Below, in pieces: positions 16,533 to 24,826 of a stretch of DNA of 64,000 nucleotides. Made by a program: the position numbers and the translations under genes. The stretch is from Thermogemmatispora sp042408965 (GTDB lineage: Bacteria; Chloroflexota; Ktedonobacteria; Ktedonobacterales; Ktedonobacteraceae), in the NCBI GenBank assembly GCA_042408965.1, contig JBHOQN010000089.1, positions 72,019-136,018 on the forward strand, in the 5' to 3' direction. Every line of letters begins with the position of its first letter. The stretch's first letter is position 1. Below the pieces are notes generated by a model. That model was not told the DNA's origin, did not search any database, and saw only the letters and a list, made by a program, of their open reading frames with translations.

Positions 16533-17543
16533 GTGTCAGAATACCACTACGATGCATGGCGTGAGTCGCCGCGCCCCTCTGAGCATGTCGAGCAGAGTGA
16601 AGGTCCCCTGGTGCGCGCCCTGGTGGCGAGCGACCTGCCGACGCGCGCCAGCACTCTCTATGGCCTTTTCAGCGGCCATCAGCGAGAGGCGGAGCCGCAG
16701 GAGGCGGAGATTACTGCGATCCCGGCGCTGCTGGCGCTGCTGGAGGACAGGTCGCTGCCCGGTCGCGATGCAATTGTGATGGTGCTGGCGGACCTGGCCC
16801 GCGCGAGCCAGCCTGCGCGCTACCGCGCCGTCAGAATGCCGCGGCCGCTCTGGTCCCTGCGCGTGCGCGCCGCCCTGCAGGCTGGCTTGCAGACCTGCCT
16901 GCGCCTGCTTGCCGCGGACGAGCCAGATCTCAGTGTGAATAGCGCCTACCTGCTCTCCTGGCTCGAGGAGGAGGCCGAGCAGATTCTGCCCCAACTGGCG
17001 CAGCGTCTGGAGCAGGTGCACGAGCCGCGCGTGCGCGCCGCCCTGCTGCTGAGCAGCGAACGTCTGGGGGGAACGCAGCCGACGACGGTGCGGCTCTGCA
17101 AGCGTCTGCTCCAGGCGCGCGAGGCACCGCTGGTGCGCCTGGTGGCTGCGATGGCACTGGCGCGGCTGCTGCGCGCTCATACCCCGGCACGCGCACTGCA
17201 CCTGCTGGTGCGTTTCCTGGCCGACCCGCAGCTCGTGGCCAGCGACTACGACACCCTGCCCTGGGCACGCAACAGCCTGGTGAGCGATATCAGCGAGGTG
17301 CTGCGCTTGCTGCCACCGGCGGCGCTCCAGTTTGCCATCCCGACGCTCCTGGAAGCCCTCGCCGGGGCCAGCCTCTACAGCTCCCTGAGCCTTGTTCGCA
17401 CCCTGCACTATCTAGCCTTCAGTGCAGAGCCTGACGCCCTGAACACCAGCCACTCTCTCGACAGCGAGCAACAGCAGATCCTGGCGGCTCTCAGAACCAG
17501 TCTGGCCGCCTGGCACATAACGGATGCGCTGCTCGCTGGTTAA
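16533..17543 (+). CDS. HEAT-repeat-like helical protein, function unknown
   Basis: 336 residues, GTG start behind AAGGAGC. The sequence is almost entirely helical with alternating Leu/Ala-Arg helices every 35-45 residues (ALLALLEDRSLPGRDAIVMV, RVRAALLLSSERLGG, PLVRLVAAMALARLL, RNSLVSDISEVLRLLPP), the look of degenerate HEAT/ARM repeats. No catalytic motif, signal peptide or membrane helix. HEAT proteins are usually binding scaffolds, sometimes phycobilin-lyase-like. It is monocistronic with an extended -10. I cannot assign a partner. Confidence 0.75.
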   Translation: MSEYHYDAWRESPRPSEHVEQSEGPLVRALVASDLPTRASTLYGLFSGHQREAEPQEAEITAIPALLALLEDRSLPGRDAIVMVLADLARASQPARYRAVRMPRPLWSLRVRAALQAGLQTCLRLLAADEPDLSVNSAYLLSWLEEEAEQILPQLAQRLEQVHEPRVRAALLLSSERLGGTQPTTVRLCKRLLQAREAPLVRLVAAMALARLLRAHTPARALHLLVRFLADPQLVASDYDTLPWARNSLVSDISEVLRLLPPAALQFAIPTLLEALAGASLYSSLSLVRTLHYLAFSAEPDALNTSHSLDSEQQQILAALRTSLAAWHITDALLAG

Positions 17544-17553
17544 GATGCACGGA

Positions 17554-17603
17554 AGCGCTTTGACGGAGGAGCTTCTTCACATGGCCAGGGTATGCAAAGC
17601 GCT
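17554..17603. repeat. Inverted repeat after the HEAT-like gene
   Basis: AGCGCTTTG (17554-17562) and CAAAGCGCT (17595-17603), perfect 9-bp arms, 32-nt loop, 10 bp after the stop codon. No T-run; a weak terminator or a regulatory site. Confidence 0.45.
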
Positions 17604-17709
17604 GGGGCACACTCGTTCACACGGGACAGCGCTGGTCCAAACGTGGTTAAGAAGGCAGGCGTGTCTGGGAGTTTGGTACTAATTTTCCCTGCTCTCAAGC
17701 CTGGTTAAA

Positions 17710-17739
17710 TTGACACACATTGGTCTATCCAGGTAGACT
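17710..17739 (+). promoter_or_regulatory. Promoter of the lytic transglycosylase locus
   Basis: TTGACA (17710-17715), 18-bp spacer, TAGACT (17734-17739). ATG at 17781 follows GAGG. Confidence 0.6.
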
Positions 17740-17780
17740 CACAACCAGGTACAAAGATAAGCAGAGCAGCGAGGTTCGTT

Positions 17781-18596
17781 ATGCCGCAGTTTCGCCGGTT
17801 CCCGCCGTTTCAGGATCCCAATGCACGTGATCTGGCGGGTACACAGGCAACCGATGATGCAGCGGGTAGCGCGGGTTTCCAGGCTCCTCCCTTGACTGCG
17901 GGCAGCACCAGCCCGTTTGAGCCGATCCCCTTGCCGGGCACTGGCCCGCTGAGGCAGACACAGGGTCTGGCCAGCCCTCTGAACTTCTCAGGGCCGTTGA
18001 CAACCACCGATCAGTACGCAACCGTTCAGATCGCCCCCACGACCGACCGGCATCAGGTTCTGCCCGTCACAACGGATCGCCTGGCCGTCACGCCGCTGAG
18101 CCGGCCTGAGCAGACGGGAACGCTCGCGCAGCGTGCGAGCACCGAGGGGCTGATCGAGTCAGCCCCTCAACCCACAACGACCGGCAATCTGGCCGACCTG
18201 CTCGCGGCTCTGCAATCCACCATGGAGACCTCTCGGCGCATGGTCGTCATCCCCGCCGAGTCCCGCAAAGAGCGTGCCAGAAAGAGCACTCGCCGCCTGA
18301 GCACTCGCCAGCGCCACGGCATCATCATGACAGTGCTCCTGACGGTGGTGGTCATCACACTTGTGACGCTCTCGCCGCTGGCAGGCGGCAACGGCGTGCC
18401 TATTCTGGGTGGCCTGAGGCAATGGATTCAGAACCAGCAAAACGCCTGGCAGATCTCGGCCCATCAGCAGGGGGCAGCGGCCACCAACCCGATCAGTGTG
18501 AATACGGGCAACCTGCCGCCGATGACTCTCCCCAACAGCCCCTACGTCGCCCTGGCTCAGCAGGACGCTATTGATGCCGGCATTCCCGCAGTCTAG
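17781..18596 (+). pseudogene. Membrane lytic transglycosylase, N-terminal part (stops at in-frame TAG)
   Basis: 271 codons. Residues 1-170 are Pro/Thr/Ser-rich and probably disordered and cytoplasmic. After a basic stretch (RKSTRRLSTRQRH) comes one membrane helix (about 179-200, IIMTVLLTVVVITLV), then an outer linker ending in DAIDAGIPAV. That last motif is the start of the SLT fold, which continues in the same frame after the TAG at 18594-18596. The stop therefore cuts the protein exactly before the catalytic domain. Taken alone the product would be a membrane stub with no enzyme activity. A point mutation, a sequencing error, or stop readthrough could all explain it. Confidence 0.7.
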
Positions 18597-18920
18597 TTCG
18601 TGCGCCAGATCAATGTAGAGAGCGGCTTCAATCCAAACGCGGTCTCACCGGCAGGCGCGGTCGGCATCGCCCAGTTTCTCCCCAGCACCGCCGCTGGCCT
18701 GGGTATCGATCCCTGGAATCCGGTCGAGGCTCTCCAGGGAGCGGCACGGCTGATGGCTAGCTATACCCGCAGCTACGGCGGCGACTACGCTAAAGCCCTG
18801 GCAGCCTATAACGCTGGCTCTGGCGGCCTCCAGGCGGCTATCAATGCCTGCGGCAGCGCCTGGCTCAACTGCGTTCCTGCTGAGACGCGCAACTATATTT
18901 ATCGCATCATTGGCATCTGA
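18597..18920 (+). pseudogene. Lytic transglycosylase SLT domain, C-terminal part
   Basis: Same reading frame as the preceding segment, beginning right after the amber codon; a GTG at 18600 could restart translation but has no Shine-Dalgarno. The text is a full SLT/goose-lysozyme-like catalytic core: the catalytic Glu in NVESGFNP, PAGAVGIAQFLPSTA, NPVEALQGAARLMASY, and AYNAGSGGLQAA near the end. Soluble lytic transglycosylases cleave peptidoglycan to 1,6-anhydro-MurNAc. The domain is intact and not eroded, so the interruption is recent or tolerated. Without the upstream part it would lack its membrane anchor and export route. Confidence 0.75.
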
Positions 18921-18979
18921 TCACTGGATCACCGATCCCCGTCCGCTGCCGCGGGCGCCATCCATGCCCTCCACCTGCG

Positions 18980-19005
18980 AGGGGCGCGATGAGGATCGCG
19001 CCCCT
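18980..19005. terminator. Strong hairpin between convergent transglycosylase and glmS
   Basis: Perfect 11-bp stem AGGGGCGCGAT / ATCGCGCCCCT (18980-18990, 18995-19005) with a GAGG tetraloop, overlapping the glmS stop codon. No T-run on either side, but stability and place suggest a shared terminator. Confidence 0.6.
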
Positions 19006-20875
19006 ACTCAACCGTGACCGACTTCGCCAGGTTGCGCGGCTGGTCGACGTTACACCCACGAGCAACAGCAGCATGGTAGGCAAAGAGCTGCAGGGGAACG
19101 ATCGCCAGCAGGGGACTCAACTCCTCCAGCGTGGCAGGCACGTAGAAGACCGTGTCTGCATGCTCACGAATAGCCTCGTCGCCCTCCGTGGCTACGGCAA
19201 CGACCAGCGCGTCGCGTGCGCGCACCTGCTGTATGTTGCTGACGACCTTCTCGTAAACACGCGAGGCCGTGGCGACAGCGACGAGCGGCGTTTCAGGATC
19301 GAGCAGGGCGATCGAGCCATGCTTCAGCTCGCCAGCAGGAAAGCCTTCTGCATGGATATAGGAAACCTCCTTGAGCTTGAGTGCACCCTCGAGGGCGGTC
19401 GGGTAACCAACGCCACGACCGATAAACATCATACTGTGCACCCCGGCCAGCTCGCGCGCCAGCGGCGCAATCGGATCATCGAGCGCGGCGGCACGCTCCA
19501 GCATGCCCTCCAACTGCTCAGGGATACGCTCCAGCGCCTGCAGGACCTCCGCCACCTGCTCCTGTCCCATCTGTCCACGTTCCAGAGCCAGGAAGAGGCC
19601 CAGCAGATAGAGCTGAGCCAGCGTGGCGATGAAGGTCTTGGTGGCCACCACACAGATCTCCGGGCCAGCCTGAATATAGAGCACAGCATCGGCCAGGCGC
19701 GTCACCGCACTCGCAACGACGTTGGTAATGGCCACGACCGGCGCCCCCCGCTCGCGGGCCTGGCGCATGCTCACCAGCACATCTGCCGTCTCACCCGACT
19801 GCGTGACCGCAATACACAGCGTCTCTGGCCCCACCAGCGGATCGCAGTAACGAAATTCGCCCGCAGTGATCACGTCCACGGGGATACGTGCCCAACGCTC
19901 GATCACATAGCGAGCCACCAGCCCAGCATGATAAGAGCTGCCACAGGCCACAACGACCACGCGCGTTACCCTTTCGAGCGCGCCGGAGCAACGCAATGCC
20001 TCAAGCTCGCTCAGATGTAACTGGCCATCACGCACGCGCCCCAGTAAGGCACGGCGCAGGGCCTCAGGCTGCTCGTTGATCTCCTTGAGCATGAAATGGG
20101 GATAGCCCCCCTTCTCAGCAGCCTCGGCATCCCACTCGACGAGCGTGGAGGCGCGCTGCACAGCCGTGCCATCCAGACGCCTGATCGCTATGCCATCCGG
20201 CCGCAGCGCGACCAGCTCCCCCTCGTCCAGAATGATGACGCGGCGCGTGTACTTGAGCAGAGCCGCCACGTCCGAGGCGAGAAACTGCTCGTGCTCTCCC
20301 AGCCCCACAACCAGGAACGGGCCGTTGTAGCGTGCTCCGACGAGTAGTTGCGGCTGCTCACGGCAGAGCACAGCAATGGCATAGGAGCCACGCACATGCA
20401 GCAGCGCCAGGCGCACCGCCTCGCTCAGGTCGCCCTGCGCCTCGCCGAGATAGGCGCGCTCGATCAGATGCGAGAGCACCTCGGTATCCGTTTCGGAGCG
20501 AAAGATGTGGCCCTCTTCCTCAAGACGGTGGCGCAGCTCGGCGTAGTTCTCGATGATGCCGTTGTGCACCACAGTGATCAATCCCTCGCAATCGGCCTGG
20601 GGATGGGCGTTGATGTCACTGGGCCGCCCATGGGTCGCCCAGCGCGTGTGGCCGATTCCCAGTGAGCCGTGACCGGGGCGCGCCTCGCTCTCAACCGCCG
20701 CCACCAGGTTGGCGATCTTGCCAGCACGGCGGCAGACCTCCAGATCGCCGCTCGCCGTCAGCACAGCAATGCCAGCCGAATCGTAGCCCCGATACTCGAG
20801 CCTTCGCAGCCCATCGAGCAAAATCGAAGTAACATCGGCGCCCTGAGCGCCGACGTAACCAATGATACCGCACAT
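19004..20875 (-). CDS. glmS: Glutamine--fructose-6-phosphate aminotransferase (isomerizing)
   Basis: 623 residues, full length. Makes glucosamine-6-phosphate from fructose-6-phosphate and glutamine, the first step toward UDP-GlcNAc and peptidoglycan. N-terminal class-II glutaminase starts MCGIIGYVG with the nucleophile Cys after Met removal, plus GHTRWATHG and HNGIIENY. Two SIS domains follow (about 300-435 and 475-613) with ACGSSYHAG, TQSGETADVL and the C-terminal QLFAYHAAVARGCNVDQPRNLAKSVTVE ending (here read as separate pieces NVDQPRNLAKSVTVE). Cytoplasmic. An extended -10 (TGG-TATACT at 21182-21190) sits about 300 bp upstream. I looked for and did not find the conserved glmS ribozyme core. 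Confidence 0.97.
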   Translation of the reverse strand: MCGIIGYVGAQGADVTSILLDGLRRLEYRGYDSAGIAVLTASGDLEVCRRAGKIANLVAAVESEARPGHGSLGIGHTRWATHGRPSDINAHPQADCEGLITVVHNGIIENYAELRHRLEEEGHIFRSETDTEVLSHLIERAYLGEAQGDLSEAVRLALLHVRGSYAIAVLCREQPQLLVGARYNGPFLVVGLGEHEQFLASDVAALLKYTRRVIILDEGELVALRPDGIAIRRLDGTAVQRASTLVEWDAEAAEKGGYPHFMLKEINEQPEALRRALLGRVRDGQLHLSELEALRCSGALERVTRVVVVACGSSYHAGLVARYVIERWARIPVDVITAGEFRYCDPLVGPETLCIAVTQSGETADVLVSMRQARERGAPVVAITNVVASAVTRLADAVLYIQAGPEICVVATKTFIATLAQLYLLGLFLALERGQMGQEQVAEVLQALERIPEQLEGMLERAAALDDPIAPLARELAGVHSMMFIGRGVGYPTALEGALKLKEVSYIHAEGFPAGELKHGSIALLDPETPLVAVATASRVYEKVVSNIQQVRARDALVVAVATEGDEAIREHADTVFYVPATLEELSPLLAIVPLQLFAYHAAVARGCNVDQPRNLAKSVTVE

Positions 20876-21277
20876 GAGGCAGGGTATCCTCTCTTCCTGT
20901 GAGTAAGTGAGTGAGCATGAAGAAGCAGAGACAGACCTCCCCCCGGAACAGGAACGCTCTGTCTTGCTGCTCTGTCCAGCTATATCACTGGTAGCGTTTT
21001 GGCCTGGCCGTTACCAGCCAGTTTTGTGCACTACCTTCTCAGGGAAGTGATCTCCCCTGGGGGCTCCCCGCTGATTACTCCGAACAGCCCCCACCTCGTC
21101 AGCCGTGGCCCCTCCTGCAGCCCGGCCCATGCGCTACTATCCGCGACGACACATACAGACCACCAGACAGGTGATGATGTTAGTATACCAGATCGCCGAA
21201 GCTCTCTAGTACGAACGGGCGGCCACTCTCCTTTTGTCGCATGGCCTGCCACCGCAGCCGAGTCCCACCCACCACGC
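20876..21277. other. Intergenic region upstream of glmS
   Basis: About 400 bp, no gene. Holds the minus-strand extended -10 TGG-TATACT (hexamer 21182-21187), leaving a glmS leader of about 300 nt with no obvious strong stem. The glmS start is preceded by GAGAGGA. Confidence 0.55.
21182..21190 (-). promoter_or_regulatory. Extended -10 promoter upstream of glmS
   Basis: Minus strand TGG-TATACT, hexamer 21182-21187; no -35 near TTGACA. Confidence 0.5.
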
Positions 21278-23050
21278 TCAGTCAGTGCAGCGATCACGAT
21301 AGCGGTTGGTAATTGGCAGTCGGCGATCGCGACCGAAAGCGCGGGGCGTGATCTTGATGCCAGGCGGCGCCTGCCGCCGCTTGTACTCGCTGCGATCAAC
21401 GAGCTGCATCACACGCTCAACCAGCGAGCGCTCAAAGCCCAGCGCGAGCATCTCCTCGAGGCTGCGATCCTCTTCTGCATAGGCCTGCAAGATCGGATCA
21501 AGCACCTCATATGGCGGTAGACTGTCGCTGTCCTTCTGGCCAGGACGGAGCTCGGCCGAGGGTGGCTTCTCCAGTACGGCCTGTGGAATGACTGGCCGCT
21601 CACCCAGTGAGTTGCGATAGACGCTCAATTCGTAGACCAGGGTCTTCGGCACATCCTTGAGCACGGCGAACCCACCAGCCATATCGCCGTAGAGCGTGCT
21701 GTAGCCAGTGGCCATCTCTGACTTGTTGCCTGTGGTGAGGACAATCGGTCCCAGCTTGTTGGAAATGGTCATCAGGATGTTGCCGCGAATGCGCGCCTGC
21801 AGGTTCTCAGCGGCCAGGCCGTGATCGCCCTCGCCCAGGGCCGGCTCCATGACGCGCAGCGAGGTGCGGAAGATCTCCTCAATGGGAATGGTGATGAAGC
21901 CGATACCCAGATTGGCGGCCAGCTCACGCGCATCGCTCTTGCTGCCCTCGGAGGAATACGCTGAGGGCATCGAGACGCCAAGCACGTTCTCGGGCCCCAG
22001 GGCATCGGCGGCGATGACGGCCGTGAGCGAGGAGTCTATGCCGCCAGAAAGGCCGACGATGGCTTTGCTAAAGCCGGTTTTGCGCACGTAATCGCGTGTG
22101 CCAAGTACCAGCGCTGCGTAGACCTCGGCCAGATGCCCCAGGGTAGGCTCGATGCGCTGGACGCCCTCCAGCAGAGGCTGATGCGCCCGCGCCGGCGGGG
22201 CCTGCACTTGCGCTGAGACCTCGATGAGCGGCACCTGCTCGGCGCGCAGTTCGAGGCGCTCCTGCCGCCGGCGAGGATCGTGCAGCCGTGAGCGGAAGAC
22301 CGAGGCCACATCAAGATCGACGATGAGCAGATCTTCCTCAAACTGCTTCGCGCGGGCGATCAGTCGTCCCTGCTCGTTAAAGACCATGCTGCCGCCATCG
22401 AAGACTAGCTCGTCCTGCCCGCCCACCAGGTTGAGATAGACAACGATCACGCCATTGTCGGCGGCGCGCGTCGCCAGCATCTGCTCCCGTACATGCCGCT
22501 TGCCAGCGTAATAGGGGGAACCATTGATGTTGAGCACAACCTCAGCACCGGCATGGGCCTGCAGCGTCAGGGGGCCGGTTGGATACCAGATGTCCTCGCA
22601 GATCGTCACCCCCACGTGCACCCCATTGATCAGAAAGAGCGGCGCCTCCTGCCCGGCCTGAAAATAGCGATATTCGTCAAAGACGCTATAGTTGGGCAGG
22701 TAGTGCTTGTGATACACTCCATAGAGCCGCCCGTCTCCGATCACCGCCGCCGCGTTGTAGATATCTTCGTCGCGATCGACCGCCCCTATCACGGCGGTCA
22801 GCCCGGCCAGCTCGCGGCTACGCTCGATGAGATGCTGAAGCTGGCGCAGGTTGGCCGAGACAAAGCCCGGCTTGAGCAGGAGATCCTCAGGCGGATAGCC
22901 GGTCAGGGCCAGCTCCGGCGTACAGACGATCTGTGCTCCGGCGTGCTGAGCTGCACACATGGCCTGCCAGATCTTTTCAGCGTTGGCCTCCAGATCGCCG
23001 ACGGTCACGTTGATCTGCGCCAGGGCGACACGCAGAGGTACGATATTCAT
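21278..23050 (-). CDS. nadE: Glutamine-dependent NAD(+) synthetase
   Basis: 590 residues from ATG 23050 (AAAGGGA upstream); an in-frame start at 23119 is less likely. Last step of NAD synthesis: amidation of deamido-NAD+ with ATP, glutamine supplying ammonia. The N-terminal nitrilase/glutaminase domain (1-270) has its triad: Glu in CTPELALTGYPPEDL, Lys in YHKHYLPNYSVFDE, Cys in TICEDIWYP. The C-terminal synthetase (about 310-570) has the PP-loop GLSGGIDSSL, the TGNKSEMATGYSTLYGD element, and KPPSAELRPGQKD. Two-domain form as in Mycobacterium-like and many Chloroflexota bacteria. Its start is divergent from a small membrane protein gene. Confidence 0.96.
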   Translation of the reverse strand: MNIVPLRVALAQINVTVGDLEANAEKIWQAMCAAQHAGAQIVCTPELALTGYPPEDLLLKPGFVSANLRQLQHLIERSRELAGLTAVIGAVDRDEDIYNAAAVIGDGRLYGVYHKHYLPNYSVFDEYRYFQAGQEAPLFLINGVHVGVTICEDIWYPTGPLTLQAHAGAEVVLNINGSPYYAGKRHVREQMLATRAADNGVIVVYLNLVGGQDELVFDGGSMVFNEQGRLIARAKQFEEDLLIVDLDVASVFRSRLHDPRRRQERLELRAEQVPLIEVSAQVQAPPARAHQPLLEGVQRIEPTLGHLAEVYAALVLGTRDYVRKTGFSKAIVGLSGGIDSSLTAVIAADALGPENVLGVSMPSAYSSEGSKSDARELAANLGIGFITIPIEEIFRTSLRVMEPALGEGDHGLAAENLQARIRGNILMTISNKLGPIVLTTGNKSEMATGYSTLYGDMAGGFAVLKDVPKTLVYELSVYRNSLGERPVIPQAVLEKPPSAELRPGQKDSDSLPPYEVLDPILQAYAEEDRSLEEMLALGFERSLVERVMQLVDRSEYKRRQAPPGIKITPRAFGRDRRLPITNRYRDRCTD

Positions 23051-23170
23051 ACTGGAATGCTTCCCTTTCTCGCCAGCCGAGCGACTCGGCCAGGGAGGCT
23101 GGCTGGCAGAACAGAGCAAAATGTCACCATAATATTATAGCTGATGATACTGGGAGGTTCCTGGCCCTTG

Positions 23171-23677
23171 ATGGATTTAGATGTGTACATCTTCCTGGAT
23201 GTGCCGTTTATGGTGCTGGTCTACCTGGCGGTGTTGCTCTTTGCGCGCCCGCCTCGCATCGTCATCCTGGCGGCGCTGCTTGCTGGCCTGGTGATGGCGC
23301 TCGTCAATCTGCTGGCAGATCTGCTGGCCTACTACGCACACTGGTGGCACTATACGCTCGCCGGCCTGGTCCTGCACCTGCCCCTGCCTTTCTACCTGCC
23401 GGCGATCTTGATCTATGGCGGCATTGGCTACTTCCTGATCTGGCGACTCTGGCAGGGACGCTGGCACTGGCTGGCCATGACGCTGCTGATCGCGATTCCG
23501 CTCTTCCGCGCCCTTGCGGACTACCTGCGTGCCGTCACCCAGACCGGCTATGCCGTCTGGGACAGTCCGCCAGCGCTGGCGGGCGGGGTCGATCTCGTCC
23601 AACACCTGCTGGCCTTTTACGCTGGCTATCTGCTCTTCCGCCTGCTGGTACCGGTGCAACCAGTCCGCCAGTCGTGA
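23171..23677 (+). CDS. Small polytopic membrane protein, unknown function
   Basis: 168 residues from ATG 23171 (GGGAGG 13 nt upstream; an ATG at 23144 is also possible). Five or so hydrophobic segments: VYIFLDVPFMVLVYLAVLLF, IVILAALLAGLVMALVNLL, the YLPAILIYGGIGYFLIW segment, WLAMTLLIAIPLFRAL, and the C-terminal HLLAFYAGYLLFRLL. Between them lie W/H-rich loops (AYYAHWWHYTLAG). I do not recognise the family. It is divergent from nadE and convergent with the CoxG gene. A carotenoid- or quinone-type small membrane enzyme cannot be excluded, but no catalytic motif is evident. Confidence 0.7.
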   Translation: MDLDVYIFLDVPFMVLVYLAVLLFARPPRIVILAALLAGLVMALVNLLADLLAYYAHWWHYTLAGLVLHLPLPFYLPAILIYGGIGYFLIWRLWQGRWHWLAMTLLIAIPLFRALADYLRAVTQTGYAVWDSPPALAGGVDLVQHLLAFYAGYLLFRLLVPVQPVRQS

Positions 23678-23797
23678 CAGAACGTGACAGGAGCGCAGCC
23701 CGCACCAGCCTGCTGCGCCCCTCAGCCAGTCGGGGAGAGTCTGGCCATCTGCTGGCCGCTCTGGTTCGCGCTCGAACGGCCCGGATGCCTTCACCTG

Positions 23798-24484
23798 CTA
23801 GCGCCGCGGCAGCTTCGTTCCCACCCAGACGAGCAGCAGGAGCACGCCGAGCGCCGCCACCCGGCGGAGCGTGCGCACCCAGCGCTCCTCAGACAGCGAA
23901 TCGCCCCCGCCCAGACCCAGGCTGCGCACCACCAGATGCAGCAGGCTTGTGGAGCGCAGCGGCAGCCCCGGCGGCGCCTCCCCAGCAGCAAGGCCCGGCT
24001 GCTCTGGCTCCTCCACCAGGAGCACCGACTCTACCTCCACCGGCCGCAGCACACGCAATTGATCAGCCAGTGAGAGAAAGAACTGCTGGATCAGCATTTT
24101 GGCGGTCCCTTTGAGTAGCGGCGGCGGAAGCAGGGTACCAGCCCGGGCAGCATTGAGGACCCCGCGATAGTGAATGACGGTATTGTTCTCCTGCCGCTGC
24201 AGAGCTACCTCTCCCTCCCCCCTGACTGGTCCATGACGGCCCTCGCCCTCGACGCTGATATGATAGCGGTGAGGATACTCCTGCTCCGAGATCGTCACCG
24301 TCCCCTGATAAGACCCTTTCAGCGGCGCCTGCTTGACGGCGAGACTGATCGCGTATCTATTCTCGCCCAGCGCCTCCAGCTGCTCCACACCCGGCAAGGC
24401 GCGGCGCAGCACCTGCTGATCCATCAGGCACTTCCATACATCTTCTGGAGTTGCTTGAAGAGTATACGTTCCTTCAATATCCAT
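23798..24484 (-). CDS. CoxG-like SRPBCC protein with C-terminal membrane anchor
   Basis: 228 residues. Residues 1-150 match the CoxG / carbon monoxide dehydrogenase subunit G branch of the SRPBCC fold: it starts MDIEGTYTLQATPEDVWKCL, has LPGVEQLEALGENRY, then VKQAPLKGSYQGTV and a Gly-rich GEGEVAL strand. CoxG is reported to recruit aerobic CO dehydrogenase or carry its menaquinone at the membrane. A charged linker leads to one C-terminal helix (VAALGVLLLLVWVGTKL, about 207-223), fitting an inner-membrane tether. No coxLMS genes are in the window, so its partner oxidase lies elsewhere. AAGGAA precedes the ATG by 8 nt and a good promoter lies upstream. Confidence 0.85.
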   Translation of the reverse strand: MDIEGTYTLQATPEDVWKCLMDQQVLRRALPGVEQLEALGENRYAISLAVKQAPLKGSYQGTVTISEQEYPHRYHISVEGEGRHGPVRGEGEVALQRQENNTVIHYRGVLNAARAGTLLPPPLLKGTAKMLIQQFFLSLADQLRVLRPVEVESVLLVEEPEQPGLAAGEAPPGLPLRSTSLLHLVVRSLGLGGGDSLSEERWVRTLRRVAALGVLLLLVWVGTKLPRR

Positions 24485-24519
24485 GAGATGATTCCTTAAA
24501 GGTCGATAATTGCCCCCCC

Positions 24520-24548
24520 ATTATAGAAGAGGACGCCGCCACTGGCAA
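24520..24548 (-). promoter_or_regulatory. Promoter of the CoxG-like gene
   Basis: Minus strand TTGCCA (24543-24548), 17-bp spacer, TATAAT (24520-24525). Confidence 0.65.
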
Positions 24549-24632
24549 GCAGGTCGTGGCCATCGCTCGAAGCGCTCCCCTGGCATCTCCTGACCCTGCA
24601 CAGATGACGTCCTGGGTGGGCAGCGCTGCAGC

Positions 24633-24661
24633 TTGCGACCGCCCCCGCTCTGGAGTATACT
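24633..24661 (+). promoter_or_regulatory. Promoter of the Na+/H+ antiporter leader
   Basis: TTGCGA (24633-24638), 17-bp spacer, TATACT (24656-24661). Start of transcription expected near 24668, about 160 nt before the ATG. Confidence 0.65.
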
Positions 24662-24667
24662 GGTAGC

Positions 24668-24826
24668 AGTACAAACTATGCAACAGCGTCGCCATGCAGG
24701 AGTGCCGGGAAGTCTGGTCGGCCCCGGCACTCTTTTTATGTGCCTCGCTGGTGCCAACCGTCGTGGACGGTGTCCAGCGAGTGCATCTCGTATGAGGTTG
24801 TCTGCACGTCGAGGAAGGAGGTTGTG
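24668..24826 (+). ncRNA. Structured 5' leader of the antiporter gene, candidate attenuator
   Basis: Three stems follow one another. Stem 1 AGTGCCGGG / CCCGGCACT (24701-24709, 24723-24731) is followed by CTTTTT, a complete intrinsic terminator. Stem 2 CTCGCTGG / CCAGCGAG (24744-24751, 24774-24781) encloses ACCGTC-GTG-GACGGT. Stem 3 GTGCA / TGCAC (24781-24785, 24803-24807) encloses CTC-GTAT-GAG. GAGGAAGGAGGT then precedes the ATG. The 3' arm of stem 1 could pair instead with GTGCC at 24740-24744 or 24751-24755, so a switch is conceivable. No known riboswitch class recognised. Confidence 0.6.
24701..24737 (+). terminator. Intrinsic terminator inside the antiporter leader
   Basis: Perfect 9-bp GC-rich stem plus flanking G-C pair, 13-nt loop, and a run of five T (24733-24737). 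It lies between promoter and gene, so it would stop most transcripts unless relieved. Confidence 0.65.

Noticed and set aside
18989..20020. 343-codon plus-strand open frame
   Set aside because: Antisense to glmS, which has full family identity.
20876..21190. glmS ribozyme in the glmS leader
   Set aside because: I could not find the conserved core or double-pseudoknot pattern.
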